Assembly: GCA_035711805.1 (NCBI GenBank)
Contig: DASTBV010000033.1
Span: 9,660-73,659, forward strand
Reading direction: 5' to 3'
From: Gp6-AA40 sp035711805
GTDB taxonomy: Bacteria > Acidobacteriota > Vicinamibacteria > Vicinamibacterales > UBA2999
Length of the DNA stretch: 64,000 bases
Below the pieces are notes generated by a model, which was not told the DNA's origin, did no database searches, and worked only from the letters and a program-made list of their open reading frames with translations. Made by a program: the position numbers and the translations under genes. Positions 32,848 through 40,697 of this stretch are shown here, one piece after another. Each line of letters opens with the position of its first letter. Position 1 is the stretch's first letter.

Positions 32848-33996
32848 GCTCAATAGCTGCTTGGCGATCGTCTGCAGCTGCAGATTGGAAGTGCCTTCGT
32901 AGATCTGGCCGATCTTCGCGTCGCGGTACAACTTTTCGACCGGGTAGTCCTTGACGAACCCGTACCCGCCGAACAGGTTGACCGCCAGCGACGCCACGCG
33001 TTCAGCGGTTTCCGACGCCAGCAGCTTGCACATGGCCGCTTCGGTGAGAAACGGCCGACCGGCCTCGCGCAGGCGCGCGGCGTTGTAGACGAGCAGCCGC
33101 GACGCCTCGATTTCCGCGGCGGCGCGCGCGATCTGAAACTGCACGCCCTGAAACTCGGCGATCGTCTTGCCGAACTGCGTCCGCTCCCTGACATACGCGA
33201 TCGTGTGATCGACGGCTCCCTGCGCCAGGCCAACCATCTGTGCGCCAATGCCGATGCGCCCTTCGTTCAGCGTTTCGATGGCGACCTTGTATCCCTTTCC
33301 GGGCTCGCCCAGAACGTTCGCCTGAGGAACCCTGCAGTCCTCGAACACCAGCTCACACGTGCTGCTGGCCCGAATGCCGAGCTTGTCTTCCTTCTTGCCG
33401 ACGGTGAAGCCCGGCGCGCCGCGTTCGACGACAAACGCGGTAATGCCGCGATAGCCGGCCTCGGGGTTGAGATTGGCAAAGACGATGAAGAGGTCGGCTT
33501 CGTTGCCGTTGGTGATCCAGAGCTTACGCCCGGTAATTGAAAAGCCGTCGGCGCACTGACTGGCGCGGGTCGTCAGCGCGAACGCGTCGCTGCCCGATCC
33601 GGCTTCAGAGAGCGCGTACGCACCGACGGATCGGCCGGCCAGGCGGGGAAGACAGCGCTGTTTCAGCTCGTCGGACGCCCAGCGGAGCAGCGCGTTGATG
33701 ACGAGCGTGTTCTGGACGTCCACCAGCACGCCGACCGACGGATCGACCCGCGACAACGCCTCCACGGCGAGGACGGCGTGGAAGAACGTTCCGCCGCCGC
33801 CCCCCAACGTTTCAGGAATTTCAATGCCCATTACGCCCATCGCGAACAATTTGTCGATCAGGGCCCGCGGCATATGTGCCGTCTCGTCCATCTCGCGGAC
33901 GTGCGGCCGGATTTCACGGCCGGCGAACTCGTACACGCTGTCACGGAAGAGCCGCTCGTCGTCTGAAAGCGTGGTCAGGGCGGAGGACACGGCCAT
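32845..33996 (-). CDS. Acyl-CoA dehydrogenase, short/branched-chain type
   Basis: 383 aa, full length. Visible family features are AYALSEAGSGSDAFAL (FAD contact), LWITNGNEADLFIVF, LGIRASSTCELVFEDCRVP, RTQFGKTIAEFQGVQF and the catalytic Glu in IGQIYEGTSNLQLQTI. It oxidises an acyl-CoA to the 2-enoyl-CoA and hands electrons to ETF. The Glu position in the last helix is that of short-chain and short/branched-chain enzymes. Chain-length preference is not certain. Confidence 0.94.
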   Translation of the reverse strand: MAVSSALTTLSDDERLFRDSVYEFAGREIRPHVREMDETAHMPRALIDKLFAMGVMGIEIPETLGGGGGTFFHAVLAVEALSRVDPSVGVLVDVQNTLVINALLRWASDELKQRCLPRLAGRSVGAYALSEAGSGSDAFALTTRASQCADGFSITGRKLWITNGNEADLFIVFANLNPEAGYRGITAFVVERGAPGFTVGKKEDKLGIRASSTCELVFEDCRVPQANVLGEPGKGYKVAIETLNEGRIGIGAQMVGLAQGAVDHTIAYVRERTQFGKTIAEFQGVQFQIARAAAEIEASRLLVYNAARLREAGRPFLTEAAMCKLLASETAERVASLAVNLFGGYGFVKDYPVEKLYRDAKIGQIYEGTSNLQLQTIAKQLLS

Positions 33997-34026
33997 CGGA
34001 TGCTATCATCGCGACCAGGCGGGCGA
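33997..34026. promoter_or_regulatory. 30-base divergent promoter with overlapping -10 boxes
   Basis: Only 30 bases separate two divergent starts. TATCAT (34004-34009, plus) and TAGCAT (34005-34000, minus) overlap within GATGCTATCATC. The minus box is three bases from its ATG, the plus box 17 from ATG 34027. Simultaneous use of both would be impossible, so the two genes may be expressed in alternation. Confidence 0.35.
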
Positions 34027-36120
34027 ATGGGGCGAATGATGGGCACAACGCGTCGGCTGATCGTGCTGGTGTTGCTGCTGGCCGGGCTCACGCACCCGGG
34101 CACGGCACAACAGGCTGCGCCGCCGCAGAACGAACAGGCAGCGCCGCCGCAGACCCAGCAGGGCCAGCCGCAGCCGACCTTCCGTGCCGGCATCAACTAC
34201 GTCGCCGTGGACGTAATCGTCACCGACCGGCGGGACAACCCGGTCGTCGACCTGCGCAAAGAGGAATTCGAGGTCTTCGAGGACGGCAAGCCGCAGCCGA
34301 TCGAGGAGTTCCGCCTCGTCAAGATCGACGCCACGGCGAAACCTGGCGACCCGGTGCCGCGGCGCATCCGTTCGCGCGACGACGAGCAGGCCGAGGCGAG
34401 CCGCGAAGACGTCCGCGTGTTCGCGATCCTGCTCGACGACTACCACACGAGAAAGTTGACGGCGCTGGGGGTCAAGGAGCCGCTGACGAAGTTCCTGCAG
34501 ACGCAGCTGGCGCCGACCGATCTGGTCGCGGTCATGTATCCGCTGACGCCGGTGAGCGATCTGCTGTTCACCAACGATCACGCGTCCATCGTCAGCGCCG
34601 TGCAGCGGTTCGAGGGGCGGAAGTTCGACTACGTCCCGCGCAACCGGTTCGAGGAGCAGTACTCGCGCATTCCGCCGCAGGACATCGAGCGCATTCGCAA
34701 CGACGTGGTCATGGACGCGCTGTCGTCGGTGGCCGTGCGGATGGGATCCATGCGCCAGGGGCGCAAGTCGATCATCTTCGTCAGCGAAGGCCTCACGATC
34801 ATGCTGCCGCCGCAGATGCAGCGCCTGAATGCGCAGGACCCGATCGATCCGCGCAGCGCTGTCGCCGGAGCGGCCGTGCAGGACAGCCCGCAGCAGCAGT
34901 CGGCCGAGTTCTTCAATCAGGCGATGGTCGACAGCAAGCTGCGTGAGGTCTATCGCGACGTGAACCGCAACAACGTGTCGATCTATTCGCTCGACCCGCG
35001 CGGCTTGACGCCGTTCGAGTACGACATCGACGCGGTGCCCGGCGGTGCCAGCATCAGTTTCCAGACCGATCGTCGGGCCCTGCAGATGACGCAGGACACG
35101 CTCAAGTCGCTGTCCGAGCAGACGGACGGCCGCGCGATCGTCAATCGCAACTCGCTCGACCAGGGCCTCGCCAGCGTTGTTCGCGACTCCAGCTTCTATT
35201 ACCTGCTCGGCTACAACTCCACGCAGGCGCAGAACGACGGCAAGTTCCACGAGATCAGGGTGCGGGTGAAGCGATCCGGTGTCGAGGTGCGGGCGCGGAA
35301 GGGCTATTGGGCGCTGACGGCCGCGGACGTGAAGCGGGTGTCGTCAGCGGCGCCGACCCTGGCCAAGCCGATCATGACCGCGCTGGCGTCGATCGCGCCG
35401 TCGGTGCAGGCCGGCAAGTTCGTCCGCACCTGGGTTGGCACCGAACGCGGGACGAACGGCAGGACGCGGGTGACGCTCGTCTGGGAGCCGCTCCCCGTGC
35501 CTCCGGGCACCACGCGTCGCGAGCAGGCGGGGCGCGTGTCGCTCCTCGCCGCGAACGCGTCGGGCGAGATGGTGTTTCGCGGTGCCGCGCCCGAGCAGGC
35601 CGCGACGCCCGCGCCGGCAACGGCCAACGGGCCGCAACGCCTCACCTTCGAGGTCGCGCCCGGGAAGCTCGAGATGCGTTTGACGGTGCAGGATGCCGGG
35701 AATGGAACGCTCGATCAGGAGACCAAGACCATCGATGTGCCCGACCTGACCGCACCGGTCGCGGCGATCAGCACACCGCGGGTGTTGCGTGCGCGGACCG
35801 TTCGCGAGTTCCAGGCGCTCGCGGCCGACGCCGCGGCCGTGCCGACGGCGGGTCGCGAGTTCTCACGAACCGAGCGTTTGCTGATCCGCTTCGACGCGTA
35901 CGCTGCCGGCAGCGAGCAGGTGCAGCCGACGGCTATTCTGCTCAATCGCTCCGGCACCAAGATGGCGGATGTGCCCGTCACCGCCGCCCAGGCAGGTGGC
36001 ACACACCTGATCAATCTGAGCCTGGCGTCGATTCCGGCGGGCGAGTACCTGGTGGAAATCTCTGTGACCAGTGCCAGCGGCGAGGCGAAGGAACTGGTCC
36101 CGTTCCGCGTCGGCTCCTAA
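34027..36120 (+). CDS. VWFA-related acidobacterial-type exported protein
   Basis: 697 aa. A signal (RRLIVLVLLLAGLTHPGTAQ) and Gln/Pro linker precede a domain beginning FRAGINYVAVDVIVTDRRDN and EEFEVFEDGKPQPIEEFRLV, the opening typical of VWFA-related acidobacterial proteins. The VWA-like domain covers about residues 125-380 (VFAILLDDYHTRKL; RQGRKSIIFVSEGLT; YYLLGYNSTQAQNDGKFHEI). The C-terminal 250 residues are unassigned. It is likely a cell-surface adhesion or assembly factor. In-frame ATGs at 34036 and 34039 are alternatives. Confidence 0.88.
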   Translation: MGRMMGTTRRLIVLVLLLAGLTHPGTAQQAAPPQNEQAAPPQTQQGQPQPTFRAGINYVAVDVIVTDRRDNPVVDLRKEEFEVFEDGKPQPIEEFRLVKIDATAKPGDPVPRRIRSRDDEQAEASREDVRVFAILLDDYHTRKLTALGVKEPLTKFLQTQLAPTDLVAVMYPLTPVSDLLFTNDHASIVSAVQRFEGRKFDYVPRNRFEEQYSRIPPQDIERIRNDVVMDALSSVAVRMGSMRQGRKSIIFVSEGLTIMLPPQMQRLNAQDPIDPRSAVAGAAVQDSPQQQSAEFFNQAMVDSKLREVYRDVNRNNVSIYSLDPRGLTPFEYDIDAVPGGASISFQTDRRALQMTQDTLKSLSEQTDGRAIVNRNSLDQGLASVVRDSSFYYLLGYNSTQAQNDGKFHEIRVRVKRSGVEVRARKGYWALTAADVKRVSSAAPTLAKPIMTALASIAPSVQAGKFVRTWVGTERGTNGRTRVTLVWEPLPVPPGTTRREQAGRVSLLAANASGEMVFRGAAPEQAATPAPATANGPQRLTFEVAPGKLEMRLTVQDAGNGTLDQETKTIDVPDLTAPVAAISTPRVLRARTVREFQALAADAAAVPTAGREFSRTERLLIRFDAYAAGSEQVQPTAILLNRSGTKMADVPVTAAQAGGTHLINLSLASIPAGEYLVEISVTSASGEAKELVPFRVGS

Positions 36121-36123
36121 ACT
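36118..36123 (+). promoter_or_regulatory. -10 box TAAACT, leaderless start
   Basis: TAAACT overlaps the TAA stop of the VWFA gene and ends seven bases before GTG 36131; no Shine-Dalgarno is seen. Confidence 0.4.
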
Positions 36124-36130
36124 AGGCTCC

Positions 36131-37789
36131 GTGCACGACGCTGCTGCCGGACCGGCGTCCACGCGGACCGCGTGGTGGTCGTGCGCGGTCATCGTCACGC
36201 TGTGTCTTGCCGTCGGTCTGCAGACGATCCGCAGCGACAACTATTTCCTCGGTGACGATTTCGGACTCATCCAGCACCTGCATGGCCTGCCCATCGATCG
36301 GTTCCTGACGTATTTCGTCTCGGACTGGACCGAAGGGATCTACGGCACCGTCCTCGACGAGCTGCGGCCGTTTCTCGCGTTCAGCTATTGGCTCGACGCC
36401 CGCGTCTACGGTCCCGTCAACGTCAGCGGCTACCACGCCACCAACGTCATCCTCCACGTCCTGAACGCGCTGCTCGTCCTGGCCATTGCCCGGTCGGTCG
36501 CTCCACAGGAGCCGATGTTCGCCGTCCTGGCCGGGTCGTTCTTTGCGCTGATGCCGAGTCACGCCGAGCCGATTGCCTGGATCAGCGGGCGCGTCGATTC
36601 GATCGCGTCGCTGTTCTATCTGGGGGCGTTCCTGTGCTTCGTGCGGTTCCGGCTCGCGGCGCGTCGTGCCTGGCTGTTCGCTGGGTGGCTGTTGTTCGTG
36701 TGCGGACTGTTTGCGAAGCAGTCCGTGGTGACGCTTCCAGTTCTGCTCGTCGCTTTTGACCTGCTATGGCCCGTGTCAACCGACGCCGCGCGCACGCGGG
36801 CGCTGTCGCGAATCTGGCCGCACATCCCGTTCGTCGTGATCGCGGCATTGTATGTGGGGCTTCGCCACACGTTGTTCGGCAACGCCTTGCGTGAAGACAT
36901 CGTGACGCCCGCGGCCATCAACGACTTCATCGGCCGGCAGGATCGCTATTTCCGCGAAATGCTGCCGAGCCCGAACACGGCGCCGCGGCTGGTGCGGACG
37001 CTGACCGAGGCGGTGACGATTCTGGCCGTGCTGGTGTGCGCCGGCTGGGCCCTCGCCGCACGGCGGGTGTTCAGAGGCACGATACGGCGCGTGGCGTTCT
37101 TCGGCGTGGCCTGGTATGCGATCACGATTGCGCCGATGGTTGTGACGTATATCGCGGCACGCCACCTGTACATCACCGCTGCCGGCGTGAGCATCGCCAT
37201 GGCGTCGCTCGTCCTGCCCGCCGCGGCGGAAGAGGGCCGCCGCCGGAGAACCCGCGCGGCGCTCGCCGGGATGCTGATTGCGCTCTACGCGGTCGCCGCC
37301 ATCTGGAATGTGTCGAAGTGGGTCGCGAGCGGGTTGGAGTCTCACCGGTTCGCGTCGGCCCTGGCCAGGCTGCCGCAGTCGGTCCCACGCGGGAGCATCG
37401 TGCTGATGAGCGTGCCCGAGTTCTATCGCGAGGGATGGTTCTGGTCGTGGGCCATGCCGTTTGCGGCGCAGCCTCCGTTCACTGACGAGGATCTGAATCA
37501 GGCATTTCGAATCGTCGAGCGGCCGCCGACCTACTGCTGCCCGCCGGATCAATGGTGGACCGCACGCAAGGGGGCGGTGATGATGCTGTTCGACGCGACA
37601 GTAGCGAAGCCGGTCACGTACGTCGAATTCGAGCGAAATGGAACCCCCCGAATCTATCAGCGGCCCGTGAATGGTTCTCTCTTGAAACAGCACATCGAGG
37701 CGGCGCTGGGGAAACCTGTCGACACCCGGACGGCCATGACTCCCGACGACGCGATGGCGTTGAGCCGCGTGCTCTTCGCGCCGCAATGA
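36131..37789 (+). CDS. Polytopic membrane protein, TMTC/PMT-like glycosyltransferase-type
   Basis: 552 aa with about ten membrane helices. After the first helix comes YFLGDDFGLIQHLHG, with paired acidic residues at the first luminal loop as in GT-C enzymes. MPSHAEPIAWISGRVDSIAS is the TMTC/protein O-mannosyltransferase-like motif. A GT-C transferase using a polyprenyl-linked sugar is the likely role, with the acceptor unknown. The C-terminal ~120 residues form a soluble domain. GTG 36131 is inferred; it follows a TAAACT box. Confidence 0.75.
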   Translation: MHDAAAGPASTRTAWWSCAVIVTLCLAVGLQTIRSDNYFLGDDFGLIQHLHGLPIDRFLTYFVSDWTEGIYGTVLDELRPFLAFSYWLDARVYGPVNVSGYHATNVILHVLNALLVLAIARSVAPQEPMFAVLAGSFFALMPSHAEPIAWISGRVDSIASLFYLGAFLCFVRFRLAARRAWLFAGWLLFVCGLFAKQSVVTLPVLLVAFDLLWPVSTDAARTRALSRIWPHIPFVVIAALYVGLRHTLFGNALREDIVTPAAINDFIGRQDRYFREMLPSPNTAPRLVRTLTEAVTILAVLVCAGWALAARRVFRGTIRRVAFFGVAWYAITIAPMVVTYIAARHLYITAAGVSIAMASLVLPAAAEEGRRRRTRAALAGMLIALYAVAAIWNVSKWVASGLESHRFASALARLPQSVPRGSIVLMSVPEFYREGWFWSWAMPFAAQPPFTDEDLNQAFRIVERPPTYCCPPDQWWTARKGAVMMLFDATVAKPVTYVEFERNGTPRIYQRPVNGSLLKQHIEAALGKPVDTRTAMTPDDAMALSRVLFAPQ

Positions 37790-37857
37790 CGCCGCGCTTC
37801 CCGCTGCCCGCCGCGCGTGTGCCGTCGGGATGCGGATGACTGGAGGATTGCGTTCGA

Positions 37858-38508
37858 ATGGACACGAACCTGACTGACGAGGGGTATCGCCGTACGCGCT
37901 TCGCGCCCGATGCCAATCGCGAAACCCTCTGGGCGACGCTGTGCGGCAGCTACTTCCAGCGATTGATCCGGCCCGAGTTCCATGTTTTGGAGCTCGGCGC
38001 CGGCTACGCGAACTTCATCAACAACGTCCGCTGCCGGACGCGCACGGCCGTGGATCTCTGGCCGGGGCTGCCGGAGCATGTTCAGCGCGGCGTGACGGCG
38101 CACGTGGGGTCCGTGACCGATCTCGCGTTTCTCCCGGAGACCTCCGTTGACTTCGTCTTCGCGAGCAACCTGTTCGAACACCTGACGCAGGAGCAGTTCG
38201 CCGATGTGCTCGCGCAGCTGCGAACGAAGGGGAAGCCTGGTGCGACGCTGAACATTCTTCAGCCCAACTATCGCCGGGCATACCGTGAGTACTTCGACGA
38301 TTACACGCACGTCACGGTGTATTCGGACGTGAGCCTCCGCGATTTCCTGGAAGCGCACGGCTGGCGCGTCATCGAGTGCGTGCCGGGGTTCCTGCCGTTC
38401 TCGCTGAAGAGCGGGCTGCCGGTGTGGCCCTGGCTGATCCGGCTCTATCTGCAGCTGCCGTGGAAACCGCTCGCCAAACAGATGTTCGTGCGGGCGCAGC
38501 TGGATTAG
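37858..38508 (+). CDS. Class I SAM-dependent methyltransferase
   Basis: 216 aa. Motif I is VLELGAGYANFINN, the acidic residue ending strand 2 is AVDLWP, and FASNLFEHLTQEQF is motif III-like. A Methyltransf_11 fold is clear. The C-terminal hydrophobic stretch (SGLPVWPWLIRLYLQLPWK) could touch the membrane. Placed after a GT-C-type gene, it may modify a glycolipid or surface glycan. GGAGG lies ten bases before ATG 37858. Confidence 0.88.
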   Translation: MDTNLTDEGYRRTRFAPDANRETLWATLCGSYFQRLIRPEFHVLELGAGYANFINNVRCRTRTAVDLWPGLPEHVQRGVTAHVGSVTDLAFLPETSVDFVFASNLFEHLTQEQFADVLAQLRTKGKPGATLNILQPNYRRAYREYFDDYTHVTVYSDVSLRDFLEAHGWRVIECVPGFLPFSLKSGLPVWPWLIRLYLQLPWKPLAKQMFVRAQLD

Positions 38509-38594
38509 GTTGCCTGAGTTGCCTGGGTTGCCTGGGTTGCCTGGGGTGCTGAAGTCTTACCCAGGCTACCGAGGCCACCCGGCTACCCAGGCTA
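38507..38594. repeat. GTTGCCTGGG tandem word repeat with complementary half (family F)
   Basis: Four near-copies of GTTGCCTGGG follow the methyltransferase stop and are mirrored by ACCCAGGCTAC copies. The last copy supplies the stop codon (CTA on plus, TAG on minus) of the converging dehydrogenase gene. Confidence 0.75.
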
Positions 38595-39842
38595 CGCATA
38601 CATTCCCCGCATCTTCGTGACGGTTCCCACGCGCGCGACGGCCACGACATACGCCGCCGTGCGCAGGTCGACGTTGTGCCGCAGCGACGTCTGCAGAACG
38701 TCGTCGAACGCCTCGCACATCTTCTTCTCGAGCCGGGAGTTCACGTCCGTCAGATCCCAGAAGTACCCGTAGCGATCCTGCACCCATTCGAAGTACGACA
38801 CCGTGACGCCTCCGGCGTTGGCCAGAATGTCCGGGATGACGAAGACGCCGCGCTTGTGCAGGTGGTCGTGCGCATCGGGGGTCGTCGGCCCGTTCGCGCC
38901 TTCGGTGAGAATCCGCGCGCGAATCCTCGGCGCGTTGTCTATCGTGATCTGATTCTCCAGCGCGGCGGGAATCAGCACGTCGACGTCCAGCTCCCAGAGC
39001 TCGTCGTTGGCGAGCGGCGTGCCGCCGGCGAACCCGGCGACGGTCTTGTGCTGCCGCGTGTGCTCGACGAGCGCGGCAACGTCCAGCCCCTTCTCGTTGT
39101 AGACCCCGCCCTTCCAGTCCGTGACCGCGACGATGCGCGCCCCGGCCGCGGCAAGCAGTTCGGCGGACACCGAGCCGACATTGCCAAACCCCTGGATGGC
39201 GATCGTGGCGCCCTTGATGTCGATACCGAGATGCTTCGCGGCCTCGCGCGTCACGAGCATGACGCCGCGGCCTGTGGCTTCGCGCCGCCCGAGCGATCCA
39301 CCCAGTTCGACCGGCTTGCCGGTCACCACCGCCGTCGCGGTGTGGCCGACGTGCATGCTGTAGGTGTCCATGATCCACGCCATCACCTGATCGTTGGTGT
39401 TGACGTCGGGGGCGGGCACGTCCTTCTCGGGCCCGATCGCATCCATGATTTCGGCGACATACCGCCGCGTCAGCGCCTCCAGCTCGCGTTTCGACAGGCG
39501 CGTCGGATCGCAGACGATGCCCCCCTTGCCGCCGCCGAACGGGATGTGCGCTACGGCGCACTTCCAGGTCATCCACGCCGCCAGCGCCGTCACTTCATCG
39601 AGCGAGACGTCCGGGTGGTAGCGGATCCCGCCCTTCGCCGGGCCGAGCGTGATGTTGTACTGCACGCGGTAGCCGGTAAACACCTCGATATCGCCGTTGT
39701 CCATCTGGACAGGGCACGAGACGACGATTTGCCGCTTGGGGTGCGTCAGAATCCGCCAGATGCCCGGTTCGAGGTTGAGGATCCGCGCGGCGCCATCGAA
39801 CTCGTGCAGCATCGCGGCGAACAGAGGTCCGTGTTCAGGCAC
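38592..39842 (-). CDS. gdhA: Glu/Leu/Phe/Val dehydrogenase (glutamate dehydrogenase type)
   Basis: 416 aa from GTG 39842. The active-site region is PFGGGKGGIVCDP with the catalytic Lys, the substrate region YNITLGPAKGGIRYHPDV, and the Rossmann motif IAIQGFGNVGSVSAELL. It interconverts an amino acid (most likely glutamate) and its 2-oxo acid with NAD(P). The open frame extends 72 codons further upstream into a family A word repeat, giving an unlikely NPEPRT-rich N-terminus. GTG 39842 gives normal length and lies six bases after a GATAAT box. Confidence 0.93.
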   Translation of the reverse strand: MPEHGPLFAAMLHEFDGAARILNLEPGIWRILTHPKRQIVVSCPVQMDNGDIEVFTGYRVQYNITLGPAKGGIRYHPDVSLDEVTALAAWMTWKCAVAHIPFGGGKGGIVCDPTRLSKRELEALTRRYVAEIMDAIGPEKDVPAPDVNTNDQVMAWIMDTYSMHVGHTATAVVTGKPVELGGSLGRREATGRGVMLVTREAAKHLGIDIKGATIAIQGFGNVGSVSAELLAAAGARIVAVTDWKGGVYNEKGLDVAALVEHTRQHKTVAGFAGGTPLANDELWELDVDVLIPAALENQITIDNAPRIRARILTEGANGPTTPDAHDHLHKRGVFVIPDILANAGGVTVSYFEWVQDRYGYFWDLTDVNSRLEKKMCEAFDDVLQTSLRHNVDLRTAAYVVAVARVGTVTKMRGMYA

Positions 39843-39848
39843 GAGGAC

Positions 39849-39854
39849 ATTATC
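39849..39854 (-). promoter_or_regulatory. -10 box GATAAT, leaderless start of gdhA
   Basis: On the minus strand GATAAT ends six bases before GTG 39842. It overlaps the stop codon of the four-helix-bundle gene. Confidence 0.6.
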
Positions 39855-40437
39855 TGCCGTTCCCTGTTCCCGGTTCTCTCTTCCGGGTTCGTGTTCGAGT
39901 TCGGTTCTCGGTTCGGGATTCTGGTTCGGGGTTCGGTGCGTGGTTCGTAGTTCGCGGTTCGGGGGTTCTGGGTTGGGGAGTTCGAGGTTCGGGGTTAGAG
40001 GTTCCGGTTCTCCGCGCGGTACGCCGGGCAATTCCGCGTTCACGCGCGCGCTGCGCATTTCGCGCGGCCTCAGGCGACTGCAGATATTCCAGCAGGCCAG
40101 TCACCTCCTGCAGTGCGCTTTCGGCCAGCGCGTTCAGCGCCGTTCGTTGCTCGTCGGATATATACCGGCGATCGACCAGATCAATCAGATGGTTCTGCGA
40201 CTCGAGCAGCGATGCACGTGCGATCGCGACGAAACGGGCGAAGTCCAGGGGACTGAACCGCCCGAAACCTTCGGCCAGATGTCCTGGCGGCCCTGCCACT
40301 GATTCCTCCAGTTGTCCACGGCGCTTCCAATCGTTGACCAGAGGTTCCTTCTCGCAGACCCGGTATATCGCTCGCTTGTAGGTCACGCACGCCTGCCATG
40401 CGCGCAGATCGGTGAACCGCTGCACTCCCTGAGCCAT
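39850..40437 (-). CDS. Four-helix-bundle protein (TIGR02436, 23S rRNA IVS type) with repeat-encoded tail
   Basis: 195 aa. The first ~135 residues match the S23/IVS four-helix-bundle family: FTDLRAWQACVTYKRAIYRV, GPPGHLAEGFGRFSPLDFAR, FVAIARASLLESQNHLIDLV and EVTGLLEYLQS. The remaining ~55 residues (from TSNPEPRTPQPRTPEPRTTN) are coded by a family A word repeat. Relatives are encoded within 23S rRNA intervening sequences or serve as Avd in diversity-generating retroelements. Here the gene is bracketed by inverted family A repeats (39855-40018 and 40556-40685). Function unknown. Confidence 0.88.
   Translation of the reverse strand: MAQGVQRFTDLRAWQACVTYKRAIYRVCEKEPLVNDWKRRGQLEESVAGPPGHLAEGFGRFSPLDFARFVAIARASLLESQNHLIDLVDRRYISDEQRTALNALAESALQEVTGLLEYLQSPEAARNAQRARERGIARRTARRTGTSNPEPRTPQPRTPEPRTTNHAPNPEPESRTENRTRTRTRKREPGTGNGR
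39855..40018. repeat. Family A word repeat, left flank of the four-helix-bundle gene
   Basis: About 160 bases of GGTTCGGGGTTCGG-type words including the core TTCGTGTTC (39888-39896). It is translated on the minus strand as the Pro/Arg/Thr-rich tail of the four-helix protein. Its complement lies on the other side of that gene. Confidence 0.8.
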
Positions 40438-40555
40438 GCGCGGCCAGTGGCATCACTCATGCCGACGTGAAATGAGTGTAAGTCGACTGCGATGTCAGAA
40501 ATTGTACGCAGTCGGCGACAGCCGCTTGAGCCTCGTTGTACGCAGTTCTTGCCAC

Positions 40556-40685
40556 GGGCTCAGCCGAATCACGAACCACGAACCACGAACCGCGAACCGC
40601 GAACCGCGAACCGAACCGCGAACCGCGAACCGCGAACCGAACAGCGAACACGAACCCGGCAGGCGGAACCGGGAACCGGGAACGG
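40556..40685. repeat. Family A word repeat, right flank of the four-helix-bundle gene
   Basis: Roughly ten copies of CACGAAC/CGCGAAC followed by GAACACGAA (40646-40654) and GGAACCGGGAACCGGGAAC. Orientation is opposite to 39855-40018. It ends one base before the TAGAAT box of the mutase gene. Confidence 0.8.
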
Positions 40686-40691
40686 TAGAAT
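40686..40691 (+). promoter_or_regulatory. -10 box TAGAAT, leaderless start
   Basis: TAGAAT ends six bases before ATG 40698; no Shine-Dalgarno. Confidence 0.65.
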
Positions 40692-40697
40692 TCGTCC

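Noticed and set aside
39843..40058. A 72-codon N-terminal extension of the glutamate-type dehydrogenase
   Set aside because: It would be the translation of a word repeat (NPEPRT-rich) and overlaps the four-helix gene; GTG 39842 gives the normal length and has a -10 box.
39850..40685. Diversity-generating retroelement, because of the Avd-like four-helix protein
   Set aside because: No reverse transcriptase and no template/variable repeat pair are in the window.
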